From positions 248,001 through 312,000 of the forward strand of contig NZ_JANWOI010000004.1 of assembly GCF_027920805.1 (NCBI RefSeq): a stretch of DNA of 64,000 nt, read 5' to 3'. How positions within the stretch are numbered: the first letter of the stretch is position 1; every line of letters starts with the position of its first letter. The position numbers were made by a program, and so were the translations under genes. Under the pieces are notes generated by a model that was given only the letters and a program-made list of their open reading frames with translations, did no database searches and was not told the origin of the DNA. Source of the stretch: Govania unica. Its GTDB lineage: Bacteria; Pseudomonadota; Alphaproteobacteria; Sphingomonadales; Govanellaceae. Below are positions 17,848-26,251 of the stretch, in pieces.

Positions 17848-18402
17848 ATGTTTATCCAGACTGAACAGACGCCAAACCCAGCCACATTGAAGTTTTTGCC
17901 CGGCCGTGAGGTCTTGGGCGACCGGACCGCGAATTTCACGACGGCCGAGGCCGCCGGGGTCTCGCCACTTGCGATCAAGCTGTTTGAGGTTGAGGGGGTG
18001 ACCGGTGTGTTTCTCGGCTCCGACTTCATTACGGTGACCAAGGGGGAGGCCGAATGGCAGACCCTGAAGCCGGTGGTGTTGGGCACCATCATGGAGCATT
18101 TCACATCCGGGGCGCCGATCCTGACCGAGGATCTTGTGAGTGCCGAAAGCGGCGCGACCGATGCCGAGGAAGATCGTGAAATCATCGATCAGATCAAGGA
18201 TCTGCTGGATACCCGGGTGCGTCCGGCGGTGGCTCGCGATGGCGGCGATATCGTGTATCACGGGTTTCAGCATGGTGTGGTCTATCTGAAAATGCATGGC
18301 TCCTGCGCGGGTTGCCCGAGTTCGACGGCGACTCTGAAGCAGGGGATTGAAAATCTGCTGAAACATTTCGTGCCGGAAGTGACGGAAGTGCGGGCAGTTT
18401 GA
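17848..18402 (+). CDS. Fe-S cluster scaffold/carrier, Nfu type
   Basis: Protein of 184 residues with an N-terminal Nfu domain (MFIQTEQTPNPATLKFLPG) and a C-terminal NifU domain whose CAGCPSS motif holds the cluster-binding Cys-x2-Cys. It delivers [4Fe-4S] clusters to target enzymes; MiaB at 22260 is a plausible client. ATG 17848 has GGAG nine bases upstream, whereas ATG 17839 is too close to that site. Followed by a terminator at 18444. Confidence 0.93.
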   Translation: MFIQTEQTPNPATLKFLPGREVLGDRTANFTTAEAAGVSPLAIKLFEVEGVTGVFLGSDFITVTKGEAEWQTLKPVVLGTIMEHFTSGAPILTEDLVSAESGATDAEEDREIIDQIKDLLDTRVRPAVARDGGDIVYHGFQHGVVYLKMHGSCAGCPSSTATLKQGIENLLKHFVPEVTEVRAV

Positions 18403-18443
18403 TCTGCTTGCCAGGTTAATTTTCTGCGGTGCATAAAAGAGCG

Positions 18444-18469
18444 GCCGTTGTCTGGGACACGGCTTTTTA
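18444..18469 (+). terminator. Rho-independent terminator after the Nfu-type gene
   Basis: Stem GCCGTTGTC / GACACGGC (one bulge) with loop TGG, followed by TTTTTAT. Confidence 0.7.
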
Positions 18470-18508
18470 TGTCCGTTTCGGTGTCGCTGTGATGAAAGGG
18501 TATGTCTC

Positions 18509-19105
18509 GTGAGCCAGGAATTTCTGTCCGACCATGATCTCGATCTGATTTTCCGCAACGCGCGCTCACAGAACAAATGGCAGGACAAGCCGGTGTCCGA
18601 GGTGACCCTTCGGGCGGTTTACGATCTTTTGCGCTGGGGGCCGACGAGCGCCAATTGTTCGCCCGCGCGGTTTCTGTTTGTGACCACGCCCGCCGCCAAG
18701 GAAAAGCTTGCCGCCTGCGTGTCGGCGACCAACGCGCCGAAGGTGCTGAGTGCGCCGGTCACGGCCATCATTGGCTATGACACCAAATTCTACGATCGCA
18801 TTCCCGAGCTTTTCCCCCATAACCCCGGCGCGCGCGACTGGTTCGCGGGCAATGCGGCGCTTGCGACCGAAACGGCGTTTCGCAATAGCAGTTTGCAGGG
18901 CGCTTATCTGATCATCGCAGCGCGTTCGCTCGGGCTCGATTGCGGCCCCATGTCGGGGTTTGACGCCGATAAGGTCAATGAGGCCTTTTTTGCCGATGGG
19001 CAGATCAAGGCGAATTTCATTTGCGGCCTTGGCTATGGCGACAGCGCAGGGGTGTTTCCACGTCTGCCGCGTCTCTCTTTCACGGATGCTTGCAGCATTG
19101 CCTGA
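18509..19105 (+). CDS. Nitroreductase-family protein, RutE/malonic semialdehyde reductase-like
   Basis: FMN-dependent reductase of 198 residues. The block LLRWGPTSANCSPARFLFV near residues 40-58 and the C-terminal GYGDSAGVFPRLPRLSF match the RutE/HadB branch of the nitroreductase family, which reduces malonic semialdehyde in pyrimidine breakdown. No other rut gene is nearby, so the true substrate may differ. Starts at GTG 18509 with AAAGGG upstream. Its end overlaps the start of tsaB by 20 nt, suggesting translational coupling. Confidence 0.85.
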   Translation: MSQEFLSDHDLDLIFRNARSQNKWQDKPVSEVTLRAVYDLLRWGPTSANCSPARFLFVTTPAAKEKLAACVSATNAPKVLSAPVTAIIGYDTKFYDRIPELFPHNPGARDWFAGNAALATETAFRNSSLQGAYLIIAARSLGLDCGPMSGFDADKVNEAFFADGQIKANFICGLGYGDSAGVFPRLPRLSFTDACSIA

Positions 19106-19829
19106 TAGTGTTTGCATATTGGGCCTGGATACCGCGCTCGCCGCCTGTTCGGCGGCGGTGGTGCGGGGTGGCCGCACCCTTGCCGCCCGTCATGAGGAAA
19201 TCGGACGCGGCCATGCCGAACGGCTGATGCCGATGATCGAGGAGATCATGGCTGAGGCCCGGGGGCTTGGCGTGGATTACCCGCAGCTTGCGGCGGTGGC
19301 GGTGACGGTGGGCCCCGGGGCCTTTACCGGATTGCGCATCGGCTTGTCGGCGGCGCGGGCTTTGGCGCTGGCGCTTGATCGTCCGGTGGTGCCGGTCACC
19401 AGTTTCGAGGCGGTGGCGGTGGCGAGTTTGACAGCTGCGCCGCTTGCCGTCGGTGCCTTGTTCGCGGTGCTGCATGATGCGCGACGCGGTGAGGTTTATG
19501 TGGAATGTCAGCGCTACCTTGGCGCCGACGACGCTGGCCTTGCCTGGGTGGAGAGCGTCGGTGCGGCGCGCGCGGTGCCGCTTGACGCCGTGCTTGAGAC
19601 GCTGGATCCGGGGCTGTCCATGGCGCTTGGCAGCGGTGTGCCGTTGCTGCGGGCGGGGCTTCTGGACCGTGGCCTTCAGCTGCGGGATGAGCCCTGCTAT
19701 CCCGATGCTGTCTGGGTGGCGGCGATTGCCGCCCGCATTTTGCGCTCGGGCACGGTGCTGGTTCCGGCGCGGCCGCTTTATTTGCGTGCTCCGGACGCGA
19801 AATTGCCTGGCGGATTGACGTTGGCATGA
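19086..19829 (+). CDS. tsaB: tRNA threonylcarbamoyladenosine biosynthesis protein TsaB
   Basis: ASKHA-fold protein of 247 residues, partner of TsaD in making t6A on ANN-reading tRNAs. Signature pieces are ILGLDTALAACSAAVV near the N-terminus and VTVGPGAFTGLRIGLSAARA near residues 75-94. ATG 19086 lies inside the end of the nitroreductase gene; TTG 19098 is an alternative. Its stop overlaps the rimI start as ATGA, the usual tsaB-rimI arrangement. Confidence 0.93.
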   Translation: MLAALPDSVCILGLDTALAACSAAVVRGGRTLAARHEEIGRGHAERLMPMIEEIMAEARGLGVDYPQLAAVAVTVGPGAFTGLRIGLSAARALALALDRPVVPVTSFEAVAVASLTAAPLAVGALFAVLHDARRGEVYVECQRYLGADDAGLAWVESVGAARAVPLDAVLETLDPGLSMALGSGVPLLRAGLLDRGLQLRDEPCYPDAVWVAAIAARILRSGTVLVPARPLYLRAPDAKLPGGLTLA

Positions 19830-20290
19830 CGGCGCGGGCTCCTTTGGTCATTACGGCCGTGGGGAGGGAGGCGGCGGCTTTGCTGGCGGAGCTGCGTTCC
19901 GCGGCGGGGGTCGAGCCTGGTTGGCCGGCCGAGGAGGTTGCTGCTTTGCTGGTGTTGCCCTCCGTCGGGGCGCTGCTCGCGCGCCGGGGGGCGGAGCCTT
20001 TGGGTTATGTGCTTTATGCGCTGGCCGCTGGGGAGGCGGAAATTTACGATATCGCGGTCTCGCTGGCCTGCCGCCGCATGGGGGTGGGCGGGGAGCTTCT
20101 GGATGCGGCGATCGAAGCCCTTGGCGCGGCGCAGGCCGAGCAACTTCATCTTGAAGTGGCGGTCGATAATGATCCCGCCATTGCGCTTTATGAACAACGC
20201 GGCTTTGTCGTGAATGGTCGGCGGCGCGGCTATTACCAACGGGCTGAAGGTCAGGCTGTCGATGCTTTGGTGATGACGCGATCTTTTTGA
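19826..20290 (+). CDS. rimI: Ribosomal protein S18 alanine N-acetyltransferase-like GNAT
   Basis: GNAT-fold acetyltransferase of 154 residues that acetylates the N-terminus of S18. It has EIYDIAVSLACRRMGVGGEL (acetyl-CoA loop, R/Q-x2-G-x-G/A form) and the C-terminal LHLEVAVDNDPAIALYEQRGF pattern (split: LEVAVDN and LYEQRGF). Overlaps tsaB by 4 nt. Position next to tsaB supports RimI over a generic GNAT. Confidence 0.88.
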   Translation: MTARAPLVITAVGREAAALLAELRSAAGVEPGWPAEEVAALLVLPSVGALLARRGAEPLGYVLYALAAGEAEIYDIAVSLACRRMGVGGELLDAAIEALGAAQAEQLHLEVAVDNDPAIALYEQRGFVVNGRRRGYYQRAEGQAVDALVMTRSF

Positions 20291-20430
20291 GATTTCTGTC
20301 AAGAAATGAGTTTTTTGACTTTTGCAGTCTTTTTATTACTTTTAAAGGGTGCGTATTTAATAATATTATTGAAAATTCAGATATTTAATATTATGAAATG
20401 AGTAATATTTTTAATTCAAGGGGCGTGGTC
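20291..20430 (+). promoter_or_regulatory. AT-rich upstream region of mucR
   Basis: About 140 bp that is strikingly AT-rich against a GC-rich background, with many T-A steps (ATTTAATAATATTATTG at 20355-20371 and ATATTTAATATTATG at 20381-20395). MucR proteins bind AT-rich DNA containing T-A steps and commonly repress their own gene, so this is a likely autoregulatory region. A small ATTTCTGTCAAGAAAT hairpin at its left edge may end rimI transcription. Confidence 0.55.
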
Positions 20431-20847
20431 ATGGAAGAAAAATTAATGAATCAGGATGAGCTGTTGGCGCTGACGACAGAAATTGTTTCGTCATATGTGG
20501 CCAACAACAGTGTGCCGGTCTCGGAATTGGGTGTTTTGATCGGTCAGGTCTATGCAACACTTGATAATCTTGGTGCGGTTCATGTGGTTGAGGAGCCGCA
20601 ATTGCAGCCTGCGGTTCCGATCAAGAAATCAATCCTGCCTGATTATCTTGTCTGTCTGGAGGATGGCAGAAAGTTAAAGATGTTGAAGCGTCATCTCAAG
20701 ACAAGCTACAACATGACTCCGGAAGACTATCGGGAGCGTTGGGGCCTGCCTGCGGATTATCCGATGGTAGCGCCGAATTACGCCATTCAGCGGCGTGAAC
20801 TGGCCAAGAAAATCGGTCTCGGACGCGGGCGTCCCCGTCGCAAGTAA
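20431..20847 (+). CDS. MucR/Ros-family transcriptional regulator
   Basis: DNA-binding protein of 138 residues. N-terminal half (residues 8-55) is the helical oligomerisation part; the C-terminal half carries the Ros-type finger YLVCLEDGRKLKMLKRHLK and the family tail YRERWGLPADYPMVAPNYA. C75, D78 and H88 occupy three zinc-ligand positions, but the next histidine expected in TH(H/Y) is replaced (KTSYN, residues 90-94), so zinc binding may be lost. ATG 20431 has AGGGG seven bases upstream; an upstream in-frame ATG at 20398 lacks one. MucR proteins act as H-NS-like global silencers. Confidence 0.92.
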   Translation: MEEKLMNQDELLALTTEIVSSYVANNSVPVSELGVLIGQVYATLDNLGAVHVVEEPQLQPAVPIKKSILPDYLVCLEDGRKLKMLKRHLKTSYNMTPEDYRERWGLPADYPMVAPNYAIQRRELAKKIGLGRGRPRRK

Positions 20848-20861
20848 TTTCCCAAGAAATG

Positions 20862-20888
20862 CCGGGACTTCCGTCTTGGAAGTCCTGG
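20862..20888 (+). terminator. Hairpin after mucR
   Basis: CCGGGACTTCC, loop GTCTT, GGAAGTCCTGG: a near-perfect stem 14 bp past the mucR stop. No immediate U run, so terminator activity is likely but not certain. Confidence 0.6.
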
Positions 20889-20964
20889 TCGTAAAGGCTT
20901 TGGTCTTTTCGATTGTGGTTCAGTCTGGGTCTTGAAAAGACCGGTTATATTGAGAGGAACAGAC

Positions 20965-21390
20965 GTGCATCATGATATAGAGTCGCTGTGCGTCGAAAAA
21001 GGCATGCGCATGACCGATCAGCGTCGTGTGATCGCGCGCGTGCTGTCGCAGGCCGAGGATCACCCGGATGTTGAGGAGGTCTATCGCCGCTCGACGGCGA
21101 TTGATCCGCATATCAGCATCGCCACGGTGTATCGTACGGTACGGCTTTTTGAAGAGGCCGGTATTCTCGAACGTCACGATTTCCGCGACGGCCGTTCGCG
21201 CTATGAGCAGGTGTCGGAGCGTCATCACGATCACCTGATCAATATAGAGACCGGCGAAGTCATCGAATTCCGCAATGAGGAAATCGAAAAGCTGCAGGTG
21301 GAAATCGCCCGCAAGCTTGGTTTCAAACTCATCGATCACCGGCTTGAGCTTTACGGCGTGCCGGTTGATCGCGAGACGAAAAAATCCTGA
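20965..21390 (+). CDS. fur: Fur-family metalloregulator
   Basis: Cytoplasmic repressor of 141 residues. The winged helix includes ISIATVYRTVRLFEEAGI (residues 50-67); the metal site includes ERHHDHLINIETGEVIEF (residues 86-102). It has the HHDH motif of Fur/Mur, not the heme-type sequence of Irr, and ends ELYGVPVDRETKKS without the C-terminal CxxC. GTG 20965 follows GAGAGGA at ideal spacing. A classical Fur-box-like site before bfd (30692) suggests it senses iron, though manganese (Mur) is possible. Confidence 0.9.
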   Translation: MHHDIESLCVEKGMRMTDQRRVIARVLSQAEDHPDVEEVYRRSTAIDPHISIATVYRTVRLFEEAGILERHDFRDGRSRYEQVSERHHDHLINIETGEVIEFRNEEIEKLQVEIARKLGFKLIDHRLELYGVPVDRETKKS

Positions 21391-21421
21391 TTTGTGACGG
21401 CTCCGTGTGAGGGGAGCGAGA

Positions 21422-22189
21422 ATGAATCTTCGTGCCATCATTGTGACTGCGGTAATTTTTGGCATGGCGGCGGTTTTCGCTCCGCTCCAATATCTGTTGA
21501 TCCGGGTGGGCGGGCGAACGGCGCAGCTTTTGCCTTGGGCTTACCACACGGTGATGGTGCGGCTGATCGGGCTGAAGATCACCGTGGTCGGCACGCCTGA
21601 GGCGGCGGGGCCGACCCTGTTCGTGTCCAATCACGTATCCTGGCTCGATATTCCGATCCTCGGGGCGGTGCTGCCCGCGAGTTTTATTGCCAAACGTGAA
21701 GTTGGCAATATGGGGGCGTTCGGAACCCTTGCCCGGCTGCAACGCACGGTGTTCATCGATCGCGAGCGGCGGGCGCAGACCCGGGCCCAGACCGATGAAA
21801 TCGCCGCGCGTCTGAGCGAGGGCGGCAACCTCATTCTGTTTGCCGAGGGCACGAGCACTGACGGGTCGCTGGTGCTGCCGTTCAAATCGGCGCTGTTCGC
21901 CGTGGCCGAGGGGCGTGACGCGGCGCTCAGGATCCAGCCGATGACCATCGCTTATAAATCCATCCATGGCCTGCCGCTTACGCGGGGGACCCGGCCGATC
22001 ATCGGCTGGTTCGGCGATATGGATCTGGTGCCGCATTTTCTGGCCATTCTGGCGCTCGGTCAAATCGGTGTCGAATTGCGCTTTCATGCCCCGGTGGATG
22101 TGGCCGCGTTCGAGTCCCGGAAAGGTCTGGCCAGCCATTGTTACGAAGCGGTGCGTGGCGGGCTGCTGGCGGCGCGGCGGGCGGCCTGA
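21422..22189 (+). CDS. 1-acyl-glycerol-3-phosphate acyltransferase family (PlsC/OlsA-like)
   Basis: Membrane-bound acyltransferase of 255 residues. N-terminal hydrophobic anchor (residues 5-28), then the HX4D catalytic motif NHVSWLD and the substrate loop [11 protein letters not shown]. The family makes phosphatidic acid or, as OlsA, acylates lyso-ornithine lipid. Position between fur and miaB near ybeY matches, as I recall, the location of olsA in Sinorhizobium, so it may partner OlsB at 3731. ATG 21422 follows GAGGGGAGCGAG. Confidence 0.85.
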   Translation: MNLRAIIVTAVIFGMAAVFAPLQYLLIRVGGRTAQLLPWAYHTVMVRLIGLKITVVGTPEAAGPTLFVSNHVSWLDIPILGAVLPASFIAKREVGNMGAFGTLARLQRTVFIDRERRAQTRAQTDEIAARLSEGGNLILFAEGTSTDGSLVLPFKSALFAVAEGRDAALRIQPMTIAYKSIHGLPLTRGTRPIIGWFGDMDLVPHFLAILALGQIGVELRFHAPVDVAAFESRKGLASHCYEAVRGGLLAARRAA

Positions 22190-22259
22190 CCGGATTCAAG
22201 TTGACTTCGACGGCGATCTGCGGACAATCCGCAGGTTTCAGGGCCCTTGTGCGGACGGT

Positions 22260-23642
22260 ATGGTGACCAAAAAGCTTTATATCAAAACCTACGGCTGTCA
22301 GATGAATGTCTATGACAGCGAACGGATGGCCGAAGTCATGGCACCCGAGGGCTATGCCCTGGTGGAGACGCCGGAGGCGGCCGACGTGGTTGTGCTCAAC
22401 ACCTGCCATATCCGGGAAAAGGCGGCGGAAAAGGTTTATTCCGATATTGGCCGCTTGAAGGTTCTGCGTGATGAGCGCCTGCGCGGGGAGCGTGCGGGTG
22501 GTGATCTGGTGCTTGCTGTGGGCGGTTGCGTCGGGCAGGCCGAGGGGGCTGAAATCATGCAGCGCGCTCCGGCCGTTGACATGGTGTTTGGGCCGCAGAC
22601 TTATCACCGGCTGCCCAAAATGGTCATTGCGGCGCGGGATGCGCGGGCGCTTCATGGCAAGGCGCGGGTCATCGACACCGAATTCCCGGCCGAAGAAAAA
22701 TTCGATCATCTGCCAAGCCCGCGCGGTAGTGGCGGTCCGGCAGCTTTTCTGACCATTCAGGAAGGCTGCGACAAATTCTGCACCTTCTGTGTGGTTCCCT
22801 ATACCCGGGGGGCGGAGTTCTCGCGTCCGGTCGAAAAGATCGTGGCCGAAGCGGAAAAGCTCGCCGCCGTCGGCGTGGTCGAGCTTACGTTGCTTGGGCA
22901 GAATGTGAATGCCTATCATGGGGTTGGGCTGGATGGCGGCGACTGGTCGCTGGCCCGGTTGATGGCGCGGCTTGGCGAGGTGCCGGGCATTGCGCGTATT
23001 CGCTATACAACGTCGCACCCACGCGACATGGGGGACGATCTTATTGCCGCCCATGGGGAGCTTGCGGCCTGCATGCCCTATCTGCATCTGCCGGTACAAA
23101 GCGGATCGGACCGGGTTCTCGCCGCCATGAACCGGGGCCATACGGCGGAGTCCTACCGCGATATCATCGCGCGGCTGCGGGCGCTGCGTCCGGATCTTGC
23201 GGTTTCAAGCGATTTCATCGTCGGCTTCCCCGGTGAAACCGATGATGATTTCGAAGCGACCATGCAGCTTATTCGCGATGTCGGCTTTTCTCAGGCCTAT
23301 TCGTTTAAATACAGCCCGCGTCCGGGGACGCCCGCGTCCGACATGGCGGATCAGGTTCCGGAAGAGGTGAAGGACGCGCGGTTGCAGGCTCTGCAGACGC
23401 TGCTGTTTGAACAGCAAAAAGCGTTCAATGTCGCCTCGGTGGGTCAGGTGATGGCCGTGTTGCTTGAGCGGGTTGGGCGGTTTGAGGGCCAGTTGATCGG
23501 CCGCAGTCCCTATATGCAGGCGGTGAATGTGGATTGTGGCGCGGCGGCGGCCGATGTGATCGGACGCATTGCCATGGTTGAAATCCTCAGCGGCGAGCCG
23601 CATAGTTTAAAAGGGCGCCTTGCCACGGATCAGGCAGCTTGA
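22260..23642 (+). CDS. miaB: tRNA-2-methylthio-N6-dimethylallyladenosine synthase
   Basis: Radical-SAM methylthiotransferase of 460 residues acting at A37 of tRNAs. N-terminal UPF0004 domain starts [19 protein letters not shown] with C13 as first auxiliary cluster ligand and [10 protein letters not shown] as second. The radical SAM motif is C170-x3-C174-x2-C177 (CDKFCTFC). A TRAM domain closes the protein ([20 protein letters not shown]). ATG 22260 gives the canonical start; its ribosome site is weak. Its TGA overlaps the start of phoH. Confidence 0.96.
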   Translation: MVTKKLYIKTYGCQMNVYDSERMAEVMAPEGYALVETPEAADVVVLNTCHIREKAAEKVYSDIGRLKVLRDERLRGERAGGDLVLAVGGCVGQAEGAEIMQRAPAVDMVFGPQTYHRLPKMVIAARDARALHGKARVIDTEFPAEEKFDHLPSPRGSGGPAAFLTIQEGCDKFCTFCVVPYTRGAEFSRPVEKIVAEAEKLAAVGVVELTLLGQNVNAYHGVGLDGGDWSLARLMARLGEVPGIARIRYTTSHPRDMGDDLIAAHGELAACMPYLHLPVQSGSDRVLAAMNRGHTAESYRDIIARLRALRPDLAVSSDFIVGFPGETDDDFEATMQLIRDVGFSQAYSFKYSPRPGTPASDMADQVPEEVKDARLQALQTLLFEQQKAFNVASVGQVMAVLLERVGRFEGQLIGRSPYMQAVNVDCGAAAADVIGRIAMVEILSGEPHSLKGRLATDQAA

Positions 23643-24742
23643 AAAACGGCAGCAGGACGACAGAAATTTTGAACAAACGTGTGAAACGGCCAGCACCGGC
23701 GAAAGGGCAGCCTGAGGGCGTCGTCCCCGAAGACAGCAGCGTGGTGATGGAGTTCGACGACAATCGGTTGGCCGCCATGATTTACGGCGAACATGACCGT
23801 CATCTCATTCTGATCGAAGCGAAACTTGGCGTGCGGTTGCAAAATCGCGGCAACCGTTTGCGCGTCCTTGGCGGCGCCGGGGCGGTGGCGGCGGCCCAGG
23901 ATGTGCTTGATCGACTGTACCGGGAGGCCCGGAAGGGCCGGGAAATCTCCACGCCCGAGGTTGATGCCGCCTTGCGCTTCGCCAGTCGCAAGCTTGCCGC
24001 GGTCGAGGAGGTCGAGGAGGATTTGGACGGCGGTGGTGCCTCCATCCGCACCCGCAAACAGGTGGTCAAGGCACGCTCCCCCGGGCAGGTCGATTATATC
24101 CGCAGTCTGCATCAGTCGCAGATGGTGTTCGGGTTGGGTCCGGCCGGGACCGGCAAGACGTTTCTCGCGGTGGCCATGGCGGTGTCGCGGCTCGCCTCGG
24201 GTCAGGTGGATCGGATTATTCTGTCCCGCCCGGCGGTTGAGGCGGGGGAACGGCTGGGCTTCCTGCCTGGCGACCTTCGGGAAAAAGTCGATCCTTATCT
24301 GCGCCCGCTTTATGACGCGCTTTATGACACCATGCCCGGTGACGAAGTGCTGAAACGCTTCGAGCGTGGCGATATTGAGGTGGCGCCGCTTGCCTATATG
24401 CGCGGGCGTACGCTGGCCAATTGTTTTGTCATTCTGGATGAGGCGCAGAACACCACGCCCATGCAGATGAAAATGTTTCTGACCCGCTTTGGCGAGAATT
24501 GCCAGATGGTCATCTGTGGCGATCCGAGCCAGACCGATCTGCCGCGCGGCACCCGCTCGGGGCTGGTGGATGCGTTGCATATTCTTGAAAAAGTCGAGGG
24601 CATCGATGTGGTGCGCTTCACAAAAGACGATGTGGTGCGTCATCCTTTGGTCGGCTCTATTGTCGAGGCTTATGATCGTGCCGACGCCGCCGATCGGGCC
24701 CGCCTAAAGGCGATGGGTCACAATACGGAGTCGCTGACGTGA
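23639..24742 (+). CDS. PhoH-family ATPase (PhoH-like, YbeZ type)
   Basis: Cytoplasmic P-loop ATPase of about 367 residues, YbeZ type, found next to ybeY and thought to act in ribosome or RNA quality control. Walker A GPAGTGKT at residues 167-174; Walker B region [20 protein letters not shown] follows. Start is TTG 23639, overlapping the miaB stop; TTG 23669 or GTG 23681 are alternatives, so the first 15 residues are uncertain. Confidence 0.92.
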   Translation: MKNGSRTTEILNKRVKRPAPAKGQPEGVVPEDSSVVMEFDDNRLAAMIYGEHDRHLILIEAKLGVRLQNRGNRLRVLGGAGAVAAAQDVLDRLYREARKGREISTPEVDAALRFASRKLAAVEEVEEDLDGGGASIRTRKQVVKARSPGQVDYIRSLHQSQMVFGLGPAGTGKTFLAVAMAVSRLASGQVDRIILSRPAVEAGERLGFLPGDLREKVDPYLRPLYDALYDTMPGDEVLKRFERGDIEVAPLAYMRGRTLANCFVILDEAQNTTPMQMKMFLTRFGENCQMVICGDPSQTDLPRGTRSGLVDALHILEKVEGIDVVRFTKDDVVRHPLVGSIVEAYDRADAADRARLKAMGHNTESLT

Positions 24743-25314
24743 GCGCCGACCCCTTAGGGTCTGTCCACGTCGAGGTCATGTGCGAGGGCGGCGATTGGTC
24801 GCGTCTCGGTGCGGAGCCGCAGGATTTCATCACCGATACACTGGTGGCGGCCCGCGCCGGTCTCGTGGCGGACTCGGGCCTGACCTGGCCGGGGCCGTTT
24901 GAGATCGTGGTCATCCTGATGACCGATGAGGCCATGCGCGAGGTCAATCGCGATCATCGTCAACAGGATAAGCCGACCAATGTTCTCTCGTTCCCGGTCT
25001 GGGAGCTGGAGGATCTGGAACTGTTGGCGGCCGGGACAACGCCGCCCGGACAGCCGCCGGGAGTGCCGGTGCCGCTTGGAGATATCCTGATGGCGGAGGC
25101 CACGCTCACGCGGGAGGCGGCGCTTCAGGGCAAGAGTTTTGCCGACCATGCGCGGCACCTACTTGTGCATGGTTTCCTGCATCTGGTGGGCTATGATCAT
25201 ATGAATGACGATGAGGCTGAGGTGATGGAGGCGCTGGAGGTTCAGATTCTCCGGGGCTTCGCCATTTCAGACCCTTATCAGGACAGAGAGCAAATTGTAG
25301 ATAGCCATGAGTGA
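24739..25314 (+). CDS. ybeY: Endoribonuclease / rRNA maturation factor YbeY
   Basis: Zinc-dependent protein of 191 residues needed for 16S rRNA 3' end maturation and ribosome quality control. The metal-binding signature HGFLHLVGYDH lies near residues 143-153. There is a family-typical RQQDKPTNVLSFP block. A Pro/Gly-rich insertion (AAGTTPPGQPPGVPVP) sits between the two. GTG 24739 overlaps the phoH stop (GTGA). Confidence 0.95.
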   Translation: MSADPLGSVHVEVMCEGGDWSRLGAEPQDFITDTLVAARAGLVADSGLTWPGPFEIVVILMTDEAMREVNRDHRQQDKPTNVLSFPVWELEDLELLAAGTTPPGQPPGVPVPLGDILMAEATLTREAALQGKSFADHARHLLVHGFLHLVGYDHMNDDEAEVMEALEVQILRGFAISDPYQDREQIVDSHE

Positions 25315-26251
25315 CGAGTCTTCCAGCCAGTCGTCGGGCTCCAAAGATGGAGACCCGCTGAGTTTTATCTCCCGGTTGAAACGCCGGTTTTTCAGGCGCG
25401 TGCCCGAAGGCACACTGCGCGAAAGCCTTGAAGAAGTGATCGAGGATCACCCCGAAGGGGGTGTCGAGGGCATCAGCGACGAAGAGCGCTCGCTCCTCAT
25501 GAACACGCTCGAATTCGCGGATATGCGGGTTGAGGATGTGATGATTCCCCGCGCCGATGTGATCGCCGTCGATGAAAAACTGGCGCTGCCGGCCTTGGTG
25601 CAGGCTTTTGCCGAGGCCGAGGTCTCGCGCATGCCGGTCTATCGCGGCACGCTGGACGAGGTGGTCGGGCTTGTGCATCTGAAAGACGTGTTCATTGTCC
25701 TTGCCAAGGCGCGCGGGACCGATGGGCGTTTGCGCTCGTTCAAGGATGTGACGCTGGCCGATATGATGCGGCCCATTCTGCATGTGCCGTCGTCCATGCG
25801 TCTGCCGGATCTGCTGTTGAAGATGCGGGCGCGGCGGGTGCATATGGCGGTGGTGGTCGACGAATATGGCGGCACCGATGGCCTTGTCACCAACGAGGAT
25901 CTGCTGGAACAGATCGTCGGCGATATCGAGGATGAACATGACATCGATGAGGATGGCGACAGCCTGACGACCATTGATGATGTAACCTATGAAGCAGGCG
26001 GACGGCTCGCGGTCGAGGACCTCGAAACTGCGCTTGGCCGCTCGCTCCGTCAGGGCGGGGATGAGACGGAGGATGTCGATACCCTCGGCGGTCTTGTGGT
26101 CGCACTCGCCGGGCGGGTTCCGCATAAGGGGGAGCTTGTCATCTTCGACCCGAGCCTCGCGTTTGAGGTGCTTGAGGCCGACAGCCGCAGACTGAAGAAA
26201 TTGCGCATCATGCTGACCACGGGGTCAGAGCCTCAGGGCGCGGTTGAATGA
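25307..26251 (+). CDS. CorC/HlyC-family CBS-domain protein
   Basis: Cytoplasmic protein of 314 residues with two CBS domains (about 70-200: MRVEDVMIPRADVIAVDE and MRPILHVPSSMRLPDLL) and a C-terminal CorC_HlyC domain ending near LKKLRIML. No membrane domain, so this is the soluble CorC type linked to magnesium/cobalt efflux. Overlaps ybeY by 8 nt and lnt by 4 nt. Confidence 0.92.
   Translation: MSDESSSQSSGSKDGDPLSFISRLKRRFFRRVPEGTLRESLEEVIEDHPEGGVEGISDEERSLLMNTLEFADMRVEDVMIPRADVIAVDEKLALPALVQAFAEAEVSRMPVYRGTLDEVVGLVHLKDVFIVLAKARGTDGRLRSFKDVTLADMMRPILHVPSSMRLPDLLLKMRARRVHMAVVVDEYGGTDGLVTNEDLLEQIVGDIEDEHDIDEDGDSLTTIDDVTYEAGGRLAVEDLETALGRSLRQGGDETEDVDTLGGLVVALAGRVPHKGELVIFDPSLAFEVLEADSRRLKKLRIMLTTGSEPQGAVE

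Noticed and set aside
20398-20430. Longer MucR start at ATG 20398
   Set aside because: No ribosome site; ATG 20431 has AGGGG at proper spacing and fits the family N-terminus.
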